A stretch of 64,000 nt of DNA from Ancylobacter rudongensis (GTDB lineage Bacteria > Pseudomonadota > Alphaproteobacteria > Rhizobiales > Xanthobacteraceae): assembly GCF_900100155.1 (NCBI RefSeq), contig NZ_FMTP01000002.1, positions 496,001-560,000 on the forward strand, written 5' to 3'. This document shows, piece by piece, positions 53,139 through 60,883 of this stretch. Position numbers and translations under genes: made by a program. A model generated the notes under the pieces. It was not told where the DNA came from, searched no databases, and saw only the letters and a list, made by a program, of their open reading frames with translations. Positions within the stretch are counted from its first letter, which is position 1. Each line of letters begins with the position of its first letter.

Positions 53139-53690
53139 TCAAGTACGCTCGGCGGCAAGCACCGCCCGCGTGGTCTTGTCGGGGCCGAAATCGCTGGCAT
53201 CGTCCAGAGCCAGCATCTCGCCGAGGCGCTTGCGTGCCCGGTTCACCCGGCTCTTGATGGTGCCGACCGCGCATTGGCAGATATCGGCGGCTTCCTCATA
53301 GGAAAAGCCCGAGGCCCCCACCAGTACCAGGGCTTCCCGCTGGTCGGACGGCAGCTGGTCGAGCGCCGCGCGGAAGTCCTCGAAGTCCAGATGGGTGTTC
53401 TGGTCGGGATTGCTGGTCAGCGTCGCGGCGAAGGCCCCGTCCGAATCCGGCACTTCGCGCCGGCGCTTGCGGTATTCCGAGCGGAACAGGTTGCGCAGGA
53501 TGGTGAACAGCCACGCCGGCAGGTTGGTGCCCGGCCGGAAGCTGGAAATATTGGCGAAGGCGCGCAGAAGCGTCTCCTGCACAAGGTCGTCGGCGCGGTC
53601 GACGCTGCCCGACAGCGAGATGGCAAAGGCGCGCAAATTGGGAATGGCCGCGATAATCTCATCGCGCAATGTCGGATCGAACTTGCTCAC
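53139..53690 (-). CDS. ecfG: General stress response sigma factor EcfG
   Basis: This 183-residue ECF sigma factor of the EcfG (ECF15) group has region 2 (LRAFAISLSGSVDRADDLVQETLLRAFANISSF, then LFTILRNLFRSEYRKRR) and region 4 (LDQLPSDQREALVLVGASGFSYEEAADICQCAVGTIKSRVNRARKRL). It directs RNA polymerase to GGAAC/CGTT promoters under general stress. It is held inactive by NepR, whose gene lies directly upstream with a four-base overlap (ATGA). The operon has an EcfG-type promoter of its own at 53994-54018, so it is autoregulated. Confidence 0.94.
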   Translation of the reverse strand: MSKFDPTLRDEIIAAIPNLRAFAISLSGSVDRADDLVQETLLRAFANISSFRPGTNLPAWLFTILRNLFRSEYRKRRREVPDSDGAFAATLTSNPDQNTHLDFEDFRAALDQLPSDQREALVLVGASGFSYEEAADICQCAVGTIKSRVNRARKRLGEMLALDDASDFGPDKTTRAVLAAERT

Positions 53691-53938
53691 TTCCGCCCTC
53701 CGCCCTCGCCGGACGTGGTGTCCGCCTTGTCGAGCTTGGAAAGCAGATCCATGAACCGATCCGGCACGCCCTGGCGCACCACGTCATCATACATGGCGCG
53801 CAGGTGCTGACCGATCTTGGCCTGGATATCGCTGCCGAGGACGGTTCCATTACCGTCGCCGAGCGGAGAAGAGGGCCCATCCGCCATCGCGGACGCGCTC
53901 TCGGAATGATCGTCACTCATCAATTTCTTTCCCGACAT
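53687..53938 (-). CDS. nepR: Anti-sigma factor NepR
   Basis: This 83-residue protein has the NepR core helix region, IQAKIGQHLRAMYDDVVRQGVPDRFMDLLSKLD, which binds either EcfG or phosphorylated PhyR. The N-terminal and C-terminal tails are low-complexity and variable, as in the family. The ATG at 53938 follows GGGGG; a second ATG six codons later is possible. It is the first gene of nepR-ecfG and divergent from phyR. Confidence 0.92.
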   Translation of the reverse strand: MSGKKLMSDDHSESASAMADGPSSPLGDGNGTVLGSDIQAKIGQHLRAMYDDVVRQGVPDRFMDLLSKLDKADTTSGEGGGRK

Positions 53939-53993
53939 TGAGCCCCCGGAAATGGTCGAGAGGAGTTGGCTCCGTCGCTACATACGCAGTCAC

Positions 53994-54018
53994 AACGGTC
54001 CAGATACGAAACGGTTCC
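53994..54018 (-). promoter_or_regulatory. EcfG-type promoter of nepR-ecfG
   Basis: On the minus strand GGAAC, 16 bases, CGTT is an exact consensus match, 56 bases before the nepR start. Confidence 0.85.
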
Positions 54019-54057
54019 GGCAATTTCGGTGCGTCGCATAAATTTTTCGCGTACTCC

Positions 54058-54082
54058 GGAACCGATCGGTCCATGATGCGTT
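54058..54082 (+). promoter_or_regulatory. EcfG-type promoter of phyR
   Basis: On the plus strand GGAAC, 16 bases, CGTT is an exact consensus match, 39 bases before the phyR start. With the opposite promoter it makes a back-to-back autoregulatory pair. Confidence 0.85.
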
Positions 54083-54121
54083 AACAGCCGCTTCACATTT
54101 TGCAGCTTCGGGGAGACGCGA

Positions 54122-54925
54122 GTGAGCACTTCTCAACTTGTCGCGCAGCACCTGCCCTTTCTGCGCCGCTATGCGCGCGCACTCAGTGGCAGCCAATCGG
54201 CTGGCGACGCCTATGTCACGGCCATGCTGGAGACCCTTATCGCCGACCCCAGCACGCTCGACCGCACCGTGGATCCCCGCGTGGCTCTCTACAGCCTGCT
54301 GACGCGCCTGTGGGATTCGGTGGCGCTGAACGCGCAGGTCGACGCCGTTCCCGCCCCGCTGCAGGGCGAGCGGCGCCTCGGTCACATCACCCCGGTGGTG
54401 CGGCAGGCTTTCCTTCTGGTGTCCCTCGAAGGGTTTTCCGAGGAAGAGGCCGCCGGCATCCTTGAGATCGACGTGCCCACCCTTCGCAACCTGGTGGAGG
54501 ATGCCGGGCGCGAACTGGCGGCGGAAATCGCCACCGACGTGCTCATCATCGAGGACGAGCCCTTCATCGCGCTCGATCTTGAGGGCCTCGTGGAAGGCCT
54601 CGGCCACCGCGTCACCGGCATCGCCCGCACCCATACCGAGGCGGTGGATCTGGCCCGCCGCAAGGCGCCCGGTCTCATCCTCGCCGACATCCAGCTGGCC
54701 GACGGCTCGTCCGGCCTCGATGCGGTGAACGAACTGATCGAGAAGACCGAGGTCCCGGTCATCTTCATAACAGCGTATCCCGAGCGCTTCCTTACCGGCG
54801 TGCGCCCCGAGCCGGCCTTCCTGATCGCCAAGCCCTTCCAGCCGTCGACCGTCGCCGCCGTCATCAGCCAGGCGCTGTTCTTCGAGCGACGCGCCCGCCC
54901 CCGGGAGCAGCGCGCCACCGCCTGA
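54122..54925 (+). CDS. phyR: Anti-anti-sigma response regulator PhyR
   Basis: This 267-residue regulator has an N-terminal sigma-like domain (residues 1-135) and a C-terminal receiver with Asp189 in LILADIQLADG, Thr217 in FITAYPE and Lys237 in LIAKPFQ. Phosphorylated PhyR binds NepR and frees EcfG, turning on the general stress response. The start codon is GTG at 54122, with GGGGAGA upstream. It is followed after ten bases by a histidine kinase gene, its probable activator. Confidence 0.95.
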   Translation: MSTSQLVAQHLPFLRRYARALSGSQSAGDAYVTAMLETLIADPSTLDRTVDPRVALYSLLTRLWDSVALNAQVDAVPAPLQGERRLGHITPVVRQAFLLVSLEGFSEEEAAGILEIDVPTLRNLVEDAGRELAAEIATDVLIIEDEPFIALDLEGLVEGLGHRVTGIARTHTEAVDLARRKAPGLILADIQLADGSSGLDAVNELIEKTEVPVIFITAYPERFLTGVRPEPAFLIAKPFQPSTVAAVISQALFFERRARPREQRATA

Positions 54926-54935
54926 GCGCAGATAA

Positions 54936-56261
54936 ATGCCCCTGCTCGATATTGCTCTCGTCGACAACGCGGCACGCTGGATCACGGTCCTGTCGTCGCT
55001 GGCGATTTTCGTGGGGCTCGTGCGCCTTCTGCACCTGCGCCGTAATCTCGCCCTCCGCACCCGGCTCCTCGGCCTGCTTCTGGCAACCTTGGTGCTGATG
55101 TTCGGCCTGCTGTCGCTGCTCGTCATCTTCGATTTTGGCAACACCTTCCCGTTGCTGCCGATGGGCGTGCGCATCGGCATTGCGTCGCTGAACCTCGTCG
55201 GGGCGGTGGCGCTGTGGTCGAACTTCGCCGCGCTGATCGACATGCCGACGCCCCGCCACGCGGTCAGCGAGCAGCGCCGGCTCACCCTTGAGCTGGCCAC
55301 CGCCCTGCAGCGCTACGAGATGGCGCTGCGCGGCTCGAATGTCGCCATCTTCACCCAGGATCGCGACCTGCGCTACACCTCGGTCAGCAAGCCGCTCTTC
55401 GGCTTTCCCGTCGAGCAGGTGCTCGGCTCCACCGATGCCGATCTGCTCGGCGAGGGGCAGGCCCGGACTCTGACCCTGCTGAAGGGCGAGGCGCTTGGCA
55501 CCTCATCCTCGCGCAAGGGCGAGATCGAGATCGAGGAGGCCGGCCGCAAGTGCTGGTACGACATCCATATCGATCCGCTGCGCGACCTCGCCGGCACCAC
55601 GGTGGGACTGACGGGGGCCGCCGTCGACGTCACCGACCGCAAGGAGAACGAGCAGCATCTGCGCCTTCTCATGCGCGAACTGACCCACCGCTCGAAGAAC
55701 CTGCTGGCGGTGATCCAGGCCATGGCCCGGCAGACCGCCCGGCATGCCGGCTCGATCGACGGTTTCGTGGAAATCTTCAGCGCCCGGCTGCAGGCATTGT
55801 CCAAGTCGCACGATCTGCTGGTGCAGGAGAGCTGGTACGGCGCCTCGCTCGCCGACATGGTGCGCTCGCAGCTCGGCCATCATCTCGACCGCGAGAACAG
55901 CCAGTTCACCATCAAGGGCCCGAACCTGTTTCTCAAGCCGGAAGCGGCGCAGAATATCGGTCTCGCCATCCACGAGCTTTCCACCAATGCCGCCAAATAT
56001 GGCGCGCTGTCGGTGCCCACAGGCCATGTCGACATCACCTGGGTGCGGCGCACGCCGGAAGCCGGCGGCGGCTTCGAACTCTCCTGGCGCGAACGCGGCG
56101 GCCCTCACGTGACAAAGCCCGCCGCCCGCGGCTTCGGCTCGCTGGTGATCGAGCGCAACCTCGCCCGCGCTCTTGATGGGACGGTGGATCTCGACTTTGC
56201 TCCGTCCGGCCTCGTCTGCTCGGTCAGCGTGCCCGAGAGCCATCTGATCCCGGACCGCTGA
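54936..56261 (+). CDS. HWE/HisKA2-family sensor kinase, probable PhyR kinase
   Basis: This 441-residue kinase has about three membrane helices in its first 105 residues, a PAS domain (about 125-235: YEMALRGSNVAIFTQDRDLRYTSVSKPLFGF) and an HWE/HisKA2-type kinase core with His251 in RELTHRSKNLLAVIQ and an N-box IHELSTNAAKYGAL. PhyR-kinases of alphaproteobacteria belong to this group. The gene begins ten bases after phyR, so they are cotranscribed from the EcfG promoter. The signal sensed is unknown. Confidence 0.92.
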   Translation: MPLLDIALVDNAARWITVLSSLAIFVGLVRLLHLRRNLALRTRLLGLLLATLVLMFGLLSLLVIFDFGNTFPLLPMGVRIGIASLNLVGAVALWSNFAALIDMPTPRHAVSEQRRLTLELATALQRYEMALRGSNVAIFTQDRDLRYTSVSKPLFGFPVEQVLGSTDADLLGEGQARTLTLLKGEALGTSSSRKGEIEIEEAGRKCWYDIHIDPLRDLAGTTVGLTGAAVDVTDRKENEQHLRLLMRELTHRSKNLLAVIQAMARQTARHAGSIDGFVEIFSARLQALSKSHDLLVQESWYGASLADMVRSQLGHHLDRENSQFTIKGPNLFLKPEAAQNIGLAIHELSTNAAKYGALSVPTGHVDITWVRRTPEAGGGFELSWRERGGPHVTKPAARGFGSLVIERNLARALDGTVDLDFAPSGLVCSVSVPESHLIPDR

Positions 56262-56378
56262 AATCCCTCGCTGACCGCACGGGGCCCGTGCCCCAGGGAT
56301 CCACAGTCGCCCCGCCCGCGCACCGAAACGTGATCGCCGGCGGGAACGCAAACCCTTCCCGCGCATTAACCTTAAGAC

Positions 56379-56400
56379 GACGGCGAACAGTGTCGCCGTC
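56379..56400. terminator. Hairpin downstream of the PhyR kinase gene
   Basis: GACGGCGA, 6 bases, TCGCCGTC is a perfect 8-bp stem followed by CGATTTT. It may end the phyR-kinase transcript, though it is 118 bases after the stop codon, or it may be an operator of the next gene. Confidence 0.4.
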
Positions 56401-56509
56401 CGATTTTCACCGAAGAAAGCGTCTGCGGACAAGCTCCGGCGGCGGCGTGGTTCACGTCGTCGTGCCGATGGCGGCTGCCTGCGGACCTCAGCCGGAAGGG
56501 GACGCCGTG

Positions 56510-56986
56510 ATGACGGGCATCGACAGCATCTTCAAAGGTTCCGCCTATCTTCTCGGCGCCGTGACCGGCGTCGCCCTCATGGTGCCGCTCGCCGCCGGCG
56601 CCCTCGCCACCGGCTCGATGACGCGGGTGGCGCCCCAGGTCGTGGCGATCGAGGCTTTCGGCCCCATGATGCAGCCCGGCCAGGGCGCGGTGCAGGCGCA
56701 TCTCGTCAACCGCACCGCCAAGAGCTCCCGCCTCGATCTGGCACCGCGCCCGGCCGCCGCCTCGCCGGCCCCGGCGGTGATCGTTCCGGCCCGCGCGCCC
56801 GCAGCGATGCCCACGCCGGCGCCGGCCATCGTCAATAATCTGCCGGAACCTGGCCCCGTGGCGCCGAGCCGCGCCACCCGCACGCCGAAGGGCTGTCTTT
56901 CGGCACTTGGCGTAACAAAGCACAGTCTATCGACCGAAGAGCTGACGGTCTGCGTCGCCGACGCCTCGATGATCGGCCGCGGCTGA
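56510..56986 (+). CDS. Hypothetical exported or membrane-anchored protein
   Basis: This 158-residue protein has an N-terminal hydrophobic segment (YLLGAVTGVALMVPLAAGALATG), an Ala/Pro-rich middle and a C-terminal piece with two cysteines (PKGCLSALGVTKHSLSTEELTVCVADA). I do not recognise a family. The ATG at 56510 has GGAAGGGG eight bases upstream; a GTG just before it is possible. It lies downstream of the stress locus and may be a target, but only a poor EcfG match (GGAAC-N16-CATT at 56343) is present. Confidence 0.65.
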   Translation: MTGIDSIFKGSAYLLGAVTGVALMVPLAAGALATGSMTRVAPQVVAIEAFGPMMQPGQGAVQAHLVNRTAKSSRLDLAPRPAAASPAPAVIVPARAPAAMPTPAPAIVNNLPEPGPVAPSRATRTPKGCLSALGVTKHSLSTEELTVCVADASMIGRG

Positions 56987-57031
56987 GGTCGACTTAACTC
57001 TATACCTTTTAACGCAAATCAAAGAGTAGAC

Positions 57032-57056
57032 GGAACTTCTGCCAACCTGGTTCGTT
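57032..57056 (+). promoter_or_regulatory. EcfG-type promoter of the PRC-barrel gene
   Basis: GGAAC, 16 bases, CGTT is an exact consensus match, 65 bases before the start codon of the PRC-barrel gene. Confidence 0.8.
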
Positions 57057-57121
57057 TATTCTACGGATGATCGAACAGTCGATCTGATTTACGAAATCTC
57101 GAAAACACGACGGAGAAGACG

Positions 57122-57733
57122 ATGACCAGCAAGCTTGCGACACTCACCGCCGCCGCTGCCCTGGCGCTCGCCCCGGCGGTCGCCTTCGCCCAGAGCCCGG
57201 CCCCGCAGACCACCACGCCGCCGGCCGCCAGCCCGGTGCAGCCGGATGCGGGCAACCCGCAGGCCCCGGCTGCCGAGATGCCCGCGACCACCCCGACCCC
57301 CGGCACCGCCGGCTCGACCGACAGCATGGCCCCGGCCAGCTCGGCGATGGGCAACCCCGCCAAGCCGAAATTCGTCAGCGCCCAGAGCTCCGGCCAGTGG
57401 CTCGGCTCGGACCTGAACGGCAGCGAGGTCGTGACGTCGAATGACGAAGATCTCGGCTCGATCAGCGACGTGCTCGTCGAGCGCGACGGCCGCATCGTTG
57501 CCGTGGTGATCGATGTCGGCGGCTTCCTCGGTCTTGGCGCCAAGCCGGTGGCGGTGTCCTTCGACTCGCTGACCGCCACCCCGACCGATGATGGCGACAA
57601 GATCGTGGTCACGCTCACCAAGGAAGAGCTGAACGCGGCGCCGGAGTTCAAGAGCCTGGAGCAGGTGCGTTCCGACGCCAACACCGGCACCACCGGCACG
57701 GCCACCGGGACCACCGGCGCGACCACCAACTGA
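57122..57733 (+). CDS. Secreted PRC-barrel domain protein, EcfG-controlled
   Basis: This 203-residue protein has a signal peptide (MTSKLATLTAAAALALAPAVAFAQ), a Pro/Thr/Ala-rich linker, a PRC-barrel-like domain (SDLNGSEVVTSNDEDLGSISDVLVERDGRIVAVVIDVGGFLGLGAKPVAV) and a Thr/Gly-rich tail. Periplasmic PRC-barrel proteins of this kind are common stress-response genes in Rhizobiales; their function is not settled. The ATG at 57122 follows GGAGA. A perfect EcfG promoter stands upstream, so it should respond to general stress. Confidence 0.88.
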   Translation: MTSKLATLTAAAALALAPAVAFAQSPAPQTTTPPAASPVQPDAGNPQAPAAEMPATTPTPGTAGSTDSMAPASSAMGNPAKPKFVSAQSSGQWLGSDLNGSEVVTSNDEDLGSISDVLVERDGRIVAVVIDVGGFLGLGAKPVAVSFDSLTATPTDDGDKIVVTLTKEELNAAPEFKSLEQVRSDANTGTTGTATGTTGATTN

Positions 57734-57809
57734 CACCTAACGGTTCGGCCGCCCCGCGCGGCCCTCATGTAGCGACCGCCGGCGTCCGCCGTGCCGTCAG
57801 GATGGACAT

Positions 57810-57919
57810 GCCCGGCCCTCGCGCCGGGCATGTCTCGTTAAAGGCTCTGCCCGGCCCTCGCGCCGGCCATGTCTCGTTAAAAGCTCTGCCCGGCCCTCGC
57901 GCCGGGCATGTCTCGTTTT
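57810..57919. repeat. Tandem 39-bp hairpin repeats
   Basis: Nearly three direct copies with a period of 39 bases (starting 57810, 57849, 57888) each hold GCCCGGCCCTCGCGCCGGGC followed by ATGTCTCGTT. Copy 2 has one mismatch in the right arm. They lie between the PRC-barrel gene and glnD. Because 39 is a multiple of three, they create a repetitive open frame on the other strand that I regard as non-coding. Confidence 0.8.
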
Positions 57920-57992
57920 CGCTTCTGGCAGCGCACGATGACGGCGCGCGCCGGATCGGGTAAAGCGGGTATCCGACCAGCCGGACCCTGCC

Positions 57993-60785
57993 ATGACCGA
58001 ACCCCGCCGCCGCCTCGACCATCCCTTCAAGGACCTGTTCGACATCGACGCCATGCGCGTCGAACTCGGCACGCTTGCGCGCGAGGTGCTCGACAAGGGA
58101 CAACCCGGCCGCGAGATCGAGCTGCGCACGCAATTGGCGCGGCGGCTGAAGACCGCCTACCAGCACGGCCACCAGGTCGCCGAGCGCTGGCTGATGGTGG
58201 AAGGCTCCGGCCGGCGCTGCGCCGAGCGGCTGTCGCGGCTGCAGGACGAGATCATCACGCTGGTGCACGAGCTGGCGGTGAAGACGCTCTACCCCTCCGA
58301 CAACCCCTCCACCTCCGAGCGCATGGCGATCGTCGCCGTCGGCGGCTATGGCCGCGGCTTGATGGCGCCGGGCTCGGACACCGATATCCTGTTCCTGCTG
58401 CCCTATAAGCAGACCGCCTGGGGCGAGAGCGTCGCCGAGGCGATCCTCTACGTGCTGTGGGACATGGGGCTGAAGGTCGGCCACGCCACCCGCTCGGTCG
58501 ATGAGTGCATCCGCCAGGCGCGCGGCGATATGACCATCCGCACCTCGCTGCTGGAGGCCCGGCTGCTGATCGGCGAGCGCAAGCTGTTCGACGAGCTGGT
58601 CGAGCGCTTCGACAGGGACGTGGTGCAGGGCACGGCGGTCGAATTCGTCGCCGCCAAGCTGAACGAGCGCGAGGAGCGGCTCAAGCGCGCCGGCCAGTCG
58701 CGCTATGTGGTCGAGCCCAATGTGAAGGACGGCAAGGGCGGCCTGCGCGACCTGCACACGCTGTTCTGGATCGCCAAATATGTCTACCGCGTGCATGAGA
58801 CGCGCGAATTGGTGGCCAAGGGCGTGTTCACGCCTGAAGAAGCCAAGATCTTCCGCCGCTGCGAGAATTTCCTCTGGTCGGTGCGCTGCCACCTGCACTT
58901 TCTCGCCGGCAAGGCGGAAGAGCGCCTGTCCTTCGACCTGCAGCGCGAAATGGCCGAGCGCCTCGGCTATCTCGCCCATCCCGGGCTGAAGGATGTCGAG
59001 CGCTTCATGAAGCACTATTTCCTGGTGGCCAAGGATGTCGGCGATCTCACCGCCATCGTCTCGGCCGCGCTGGAGGAACGCCACGACAAGCCGGTGCCGC
59101 GGCTTGACCGGATGATCGCCCGGCTGCGCCGCTCGGGCCGGCGCACGCTGAAGGAAAGCGCCGATTTCATCGTCGACAATGACCGGATCAACGTCGCCGA
59201 TGCCAGCGCCTTCGGCCGCGATCCGCTGAACCTCATCCGCATCTTCCATCTCGCCGGCAAGCACGGGCTGAACTTCCACCCGGACGCGATGCGCCTCGCC
59301 ACCCGCTCGCTCAAGCTCATCGACCACAATCTGCGCGAGAGCCCGGAGGCCAACCGGCTGTTCGTCGAGATCCTGTGCTCGAAGGAGACGCCGGAGATCG
59401 TGCTGCGGCGGATGAACGAGACCGGCGTGCTCGGCCGCTTCATCCCGGAATTCGGCCGCATCGTCGCGATGATGCAGTTCAACATGTACCATTCCTACAC
59501 GGTGGACGAGCATCTCATCCGCTCCATCGGCGCGCTCTCGCGCATCGAGCGCGGCGACCGGCCCGATTACGGCCTCGCCAACGAGCTGATGCCGACGATC
59601 AAGAACCGCCAGCTGCTCTATATCGCGGTGCTGCTGCACGACATCGCCAAGGGCCGGCCGGAGGACCATTCCATCGCCGGCGCCCGCGTCGCCCGCCGCC
59701 TGTGCCCGCGCTTCGGCCTCAGCCCGGTCGACACCGACACCGTGGCCTGGCTGATCGAGCAGCACCTCACCATGTCGACCATCGCCCAGTCGCGCGATCT
59801 CTCCGACCGCAAGACGATCGAGAACTTCGCCGCCGTGGTGCAGAATCTGGAGCGGATGAAGCTGCTGCTCATCCTCACCACCGCCGACATCCGCGCCGTC
59901 GGGCCGGGGGTGTGGAACAACTGGAAGTCGCAGCTGCTGCGCACGCTCTATCACGAGACCGAGCCGGTCATCACCGGCGGCTTCTCCGAGAGCAACCGCA
60001 ACCAGCGCGTCGCCCGCGCCCAGGCCGAGCTGCGCACCGCCCTCACCGGCTGGGACGCCGCCGCGCTCGACGCCTATATGGGCCGCCACTACCCGACCTA
60101 CTGGCTGCAGACCGACCGCGTGCACCAGATGGAGCATGCGCGCTTCATCCGCGACACCGAGGAACAGGGCAAGGCGCTGGCCACCCGGGCCAAGACCGAC
60201 CCTGAGCGCGGCATCACCGAGCTGACCGTGTTCGCCCCCGACCATCCCAAGCTGCTGGCGGTGATCGCCGGCGCCTGCGCCAGCGCCGGGGCGCACATCG
60301 TCGACGCGCAGATCAGCACCACCACGGACGGGCGGGCGCTCGACACCATCTCGCTCACCCGCGCCTTCGAGCAGGACGAGGATGAGGTGCGCCGCGCCGA
60401 CCGCATCGCCGGCGCGATCGAGAAGGCGCTGGCCGGCGAGATCAAGCTGCCCGAGGTGGTGGCCCGCCGCATCCCGAAGCGCCCGCGCGCCTTCACCGTG
60501 GAGCCCGAGGTCACGCTCAACAATTCCTGGTCGAACCGCCACACCGTGATCGAGGTATCCGGCCTCGACCGGCCTGGCCTGCTCTACGGGCTGACCCAGA
60601 CCCTCTCGCGGCTCAACCTCAACATCGCCTCCGCCCATATCGCCACCTTCGGCGAGCGGGCGGTGGACGTGTTCTACGTCACCGACCTGATGGGGGCGAA
60701 GATCATGGGCGCCGCCCGCCACTCCGCCATCCGCCGCGCTTTGCTCCAGGTGCTCGACGCCGACGACGAGGCCAATGCGGCGTGA
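57993..60785 (+). CDS. glnD: Bifunctional uridylyltransferase/uridylyl-removing enzyme GlnD
   Basis: This 930-residue protein senses glutamine and modifies the PII proteins. It has an N-terminal nucleotidyltransferase with VGGYGRGLMAPGSDTDILF (catalytic GS and Asp-x-Asp), a central domain, an HD domain (HSYTVDEHLIRSIGAL; LLHDIAKGRPEDHS), and two C-terminal ACT domains (ITELTVFAPDHPKLLAVIAGAC and HTVIEVSGLDRPGLLYGLTQTLS). Length fits the family. The ATG at 57993 begins MTEPRRRLDHPFKDLFDI. It is an important nitrogen regulator in a window that also carries uracil and guanidine breakdown genes, but no direct link is visible. Confidence 0.96.
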   Translation: MTEPRRRLDHPFKDLFDIDAMRVELGTLAREVLDKGQPGREIELRTQLARRLKTAYQHGHQVAERWLMVEGSGRRCAERLSRLQDEIITLVHELAVKTLYPSDNPSTSERMAIVAVGGYGRGLMAPGSDTDILFLLPYKQTAWGESVAEAILYVLWDMGLKVGHATRSVDECIRQARGDMTIRTSLLEARLLIGERKLFDELVERFDRDVVQGTAVEFVAAKLNEREERLKRAGQSRYVVEPNVKDGKGGLRDLHTLFWIAKYVYRVHETRELVAKGVFTPEEAKIFRRCENFLWSVRCHLHFLAGKAEERLSFDLQREMAERLGYLAHPGLKDVERFMKHYFLVAKDVGDLTAIVSAALEERHDKPVPRLDRMIARLRRSGRRTLKESADFIVDNDRINVADASAFGRDPLNLIRIFHLAGKHGLNFHPDAMRLATRSLKLIDHNLRESPEANRLFVEILCSKETPEIVLRRMNETGVLGRFIPEFGRIVAMMQFNMYHSYTVDEHLIRSIGALSRIERGDRPDYGLANELMPTIKNRQLLYIAVLLHDIAKGRPEDHSIAGARVARRLCPRFGLSPVDTDTVAWLIEQHLTMSTIAQSRDLSDRKTIENFAAVVQNLERMKLLLILTTADIRAVGPGVWNNWKSQLLRTLYHETEPVITGGFSESNRNQRVARAQAELRTALTGWDAAALDAYMGRHYPTYWLQTDRVHQMEHARFIRDTEEQGKALATRAKTDPERGITELTVFAPDHPKLLAVIAGACASAGAHIVDAQISTTTDGRALDTISLTRAFEQDEDEVRRADRIAGAIEKALAGEIKLPEVVARRIPKRPRAFTVEPEVTLNNSWSNRHTVIEVSGLDRPGLLYGLTQTLSRLNLNIASAHIATFGERAVDVFYVTDLMGAKIMGAARHSAIRRALLQVLDADDEANAA

Positions 60786-60807
60786 GGCCCCTTCCCGAAA
60801 TGGCCCC

Positions 60808-60822
60808 TTAACCCCCGCTTAA
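60808..60822 (+). promoter_or_regulatory. CtrA-type box upstream of the class A penicillin-binding protein gene
   Basis: TTAA-CCCCCGC-TTAA is an exact match to the CtrA full-site consensus TTAA-N7-TTAA, 62 bases upstream of the start codon and 23 bases after glnD. Confidence 0.65.
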
Positions 60823-60883
60823 AAGCCCTGATTTAGAGTTCGTTTACCGGCTCAACATCAGGTGCCCGCAGGGGCGGAGGGTC

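Noticed and set aside
56343..56367. EcfG promoter for the hypothetical gene at 56510
   Set aside because: The -35 matches but the -10 is CATT instead of CGTT and the distance is long, so I do not list it as a feature.
57810..57919. Possible CRISPR array
   Set aside because: The 39-base units are direct tandem copies with no variable spacer.
57765..60722. Open frame of almost 1000 codons opposite glnD, including a repeated NETWPARGPGRAF motif
   Set aside because: The frame is antisense to glnD; the repeated peptide is only the reverse reading of the 39-bp tandem repeats.
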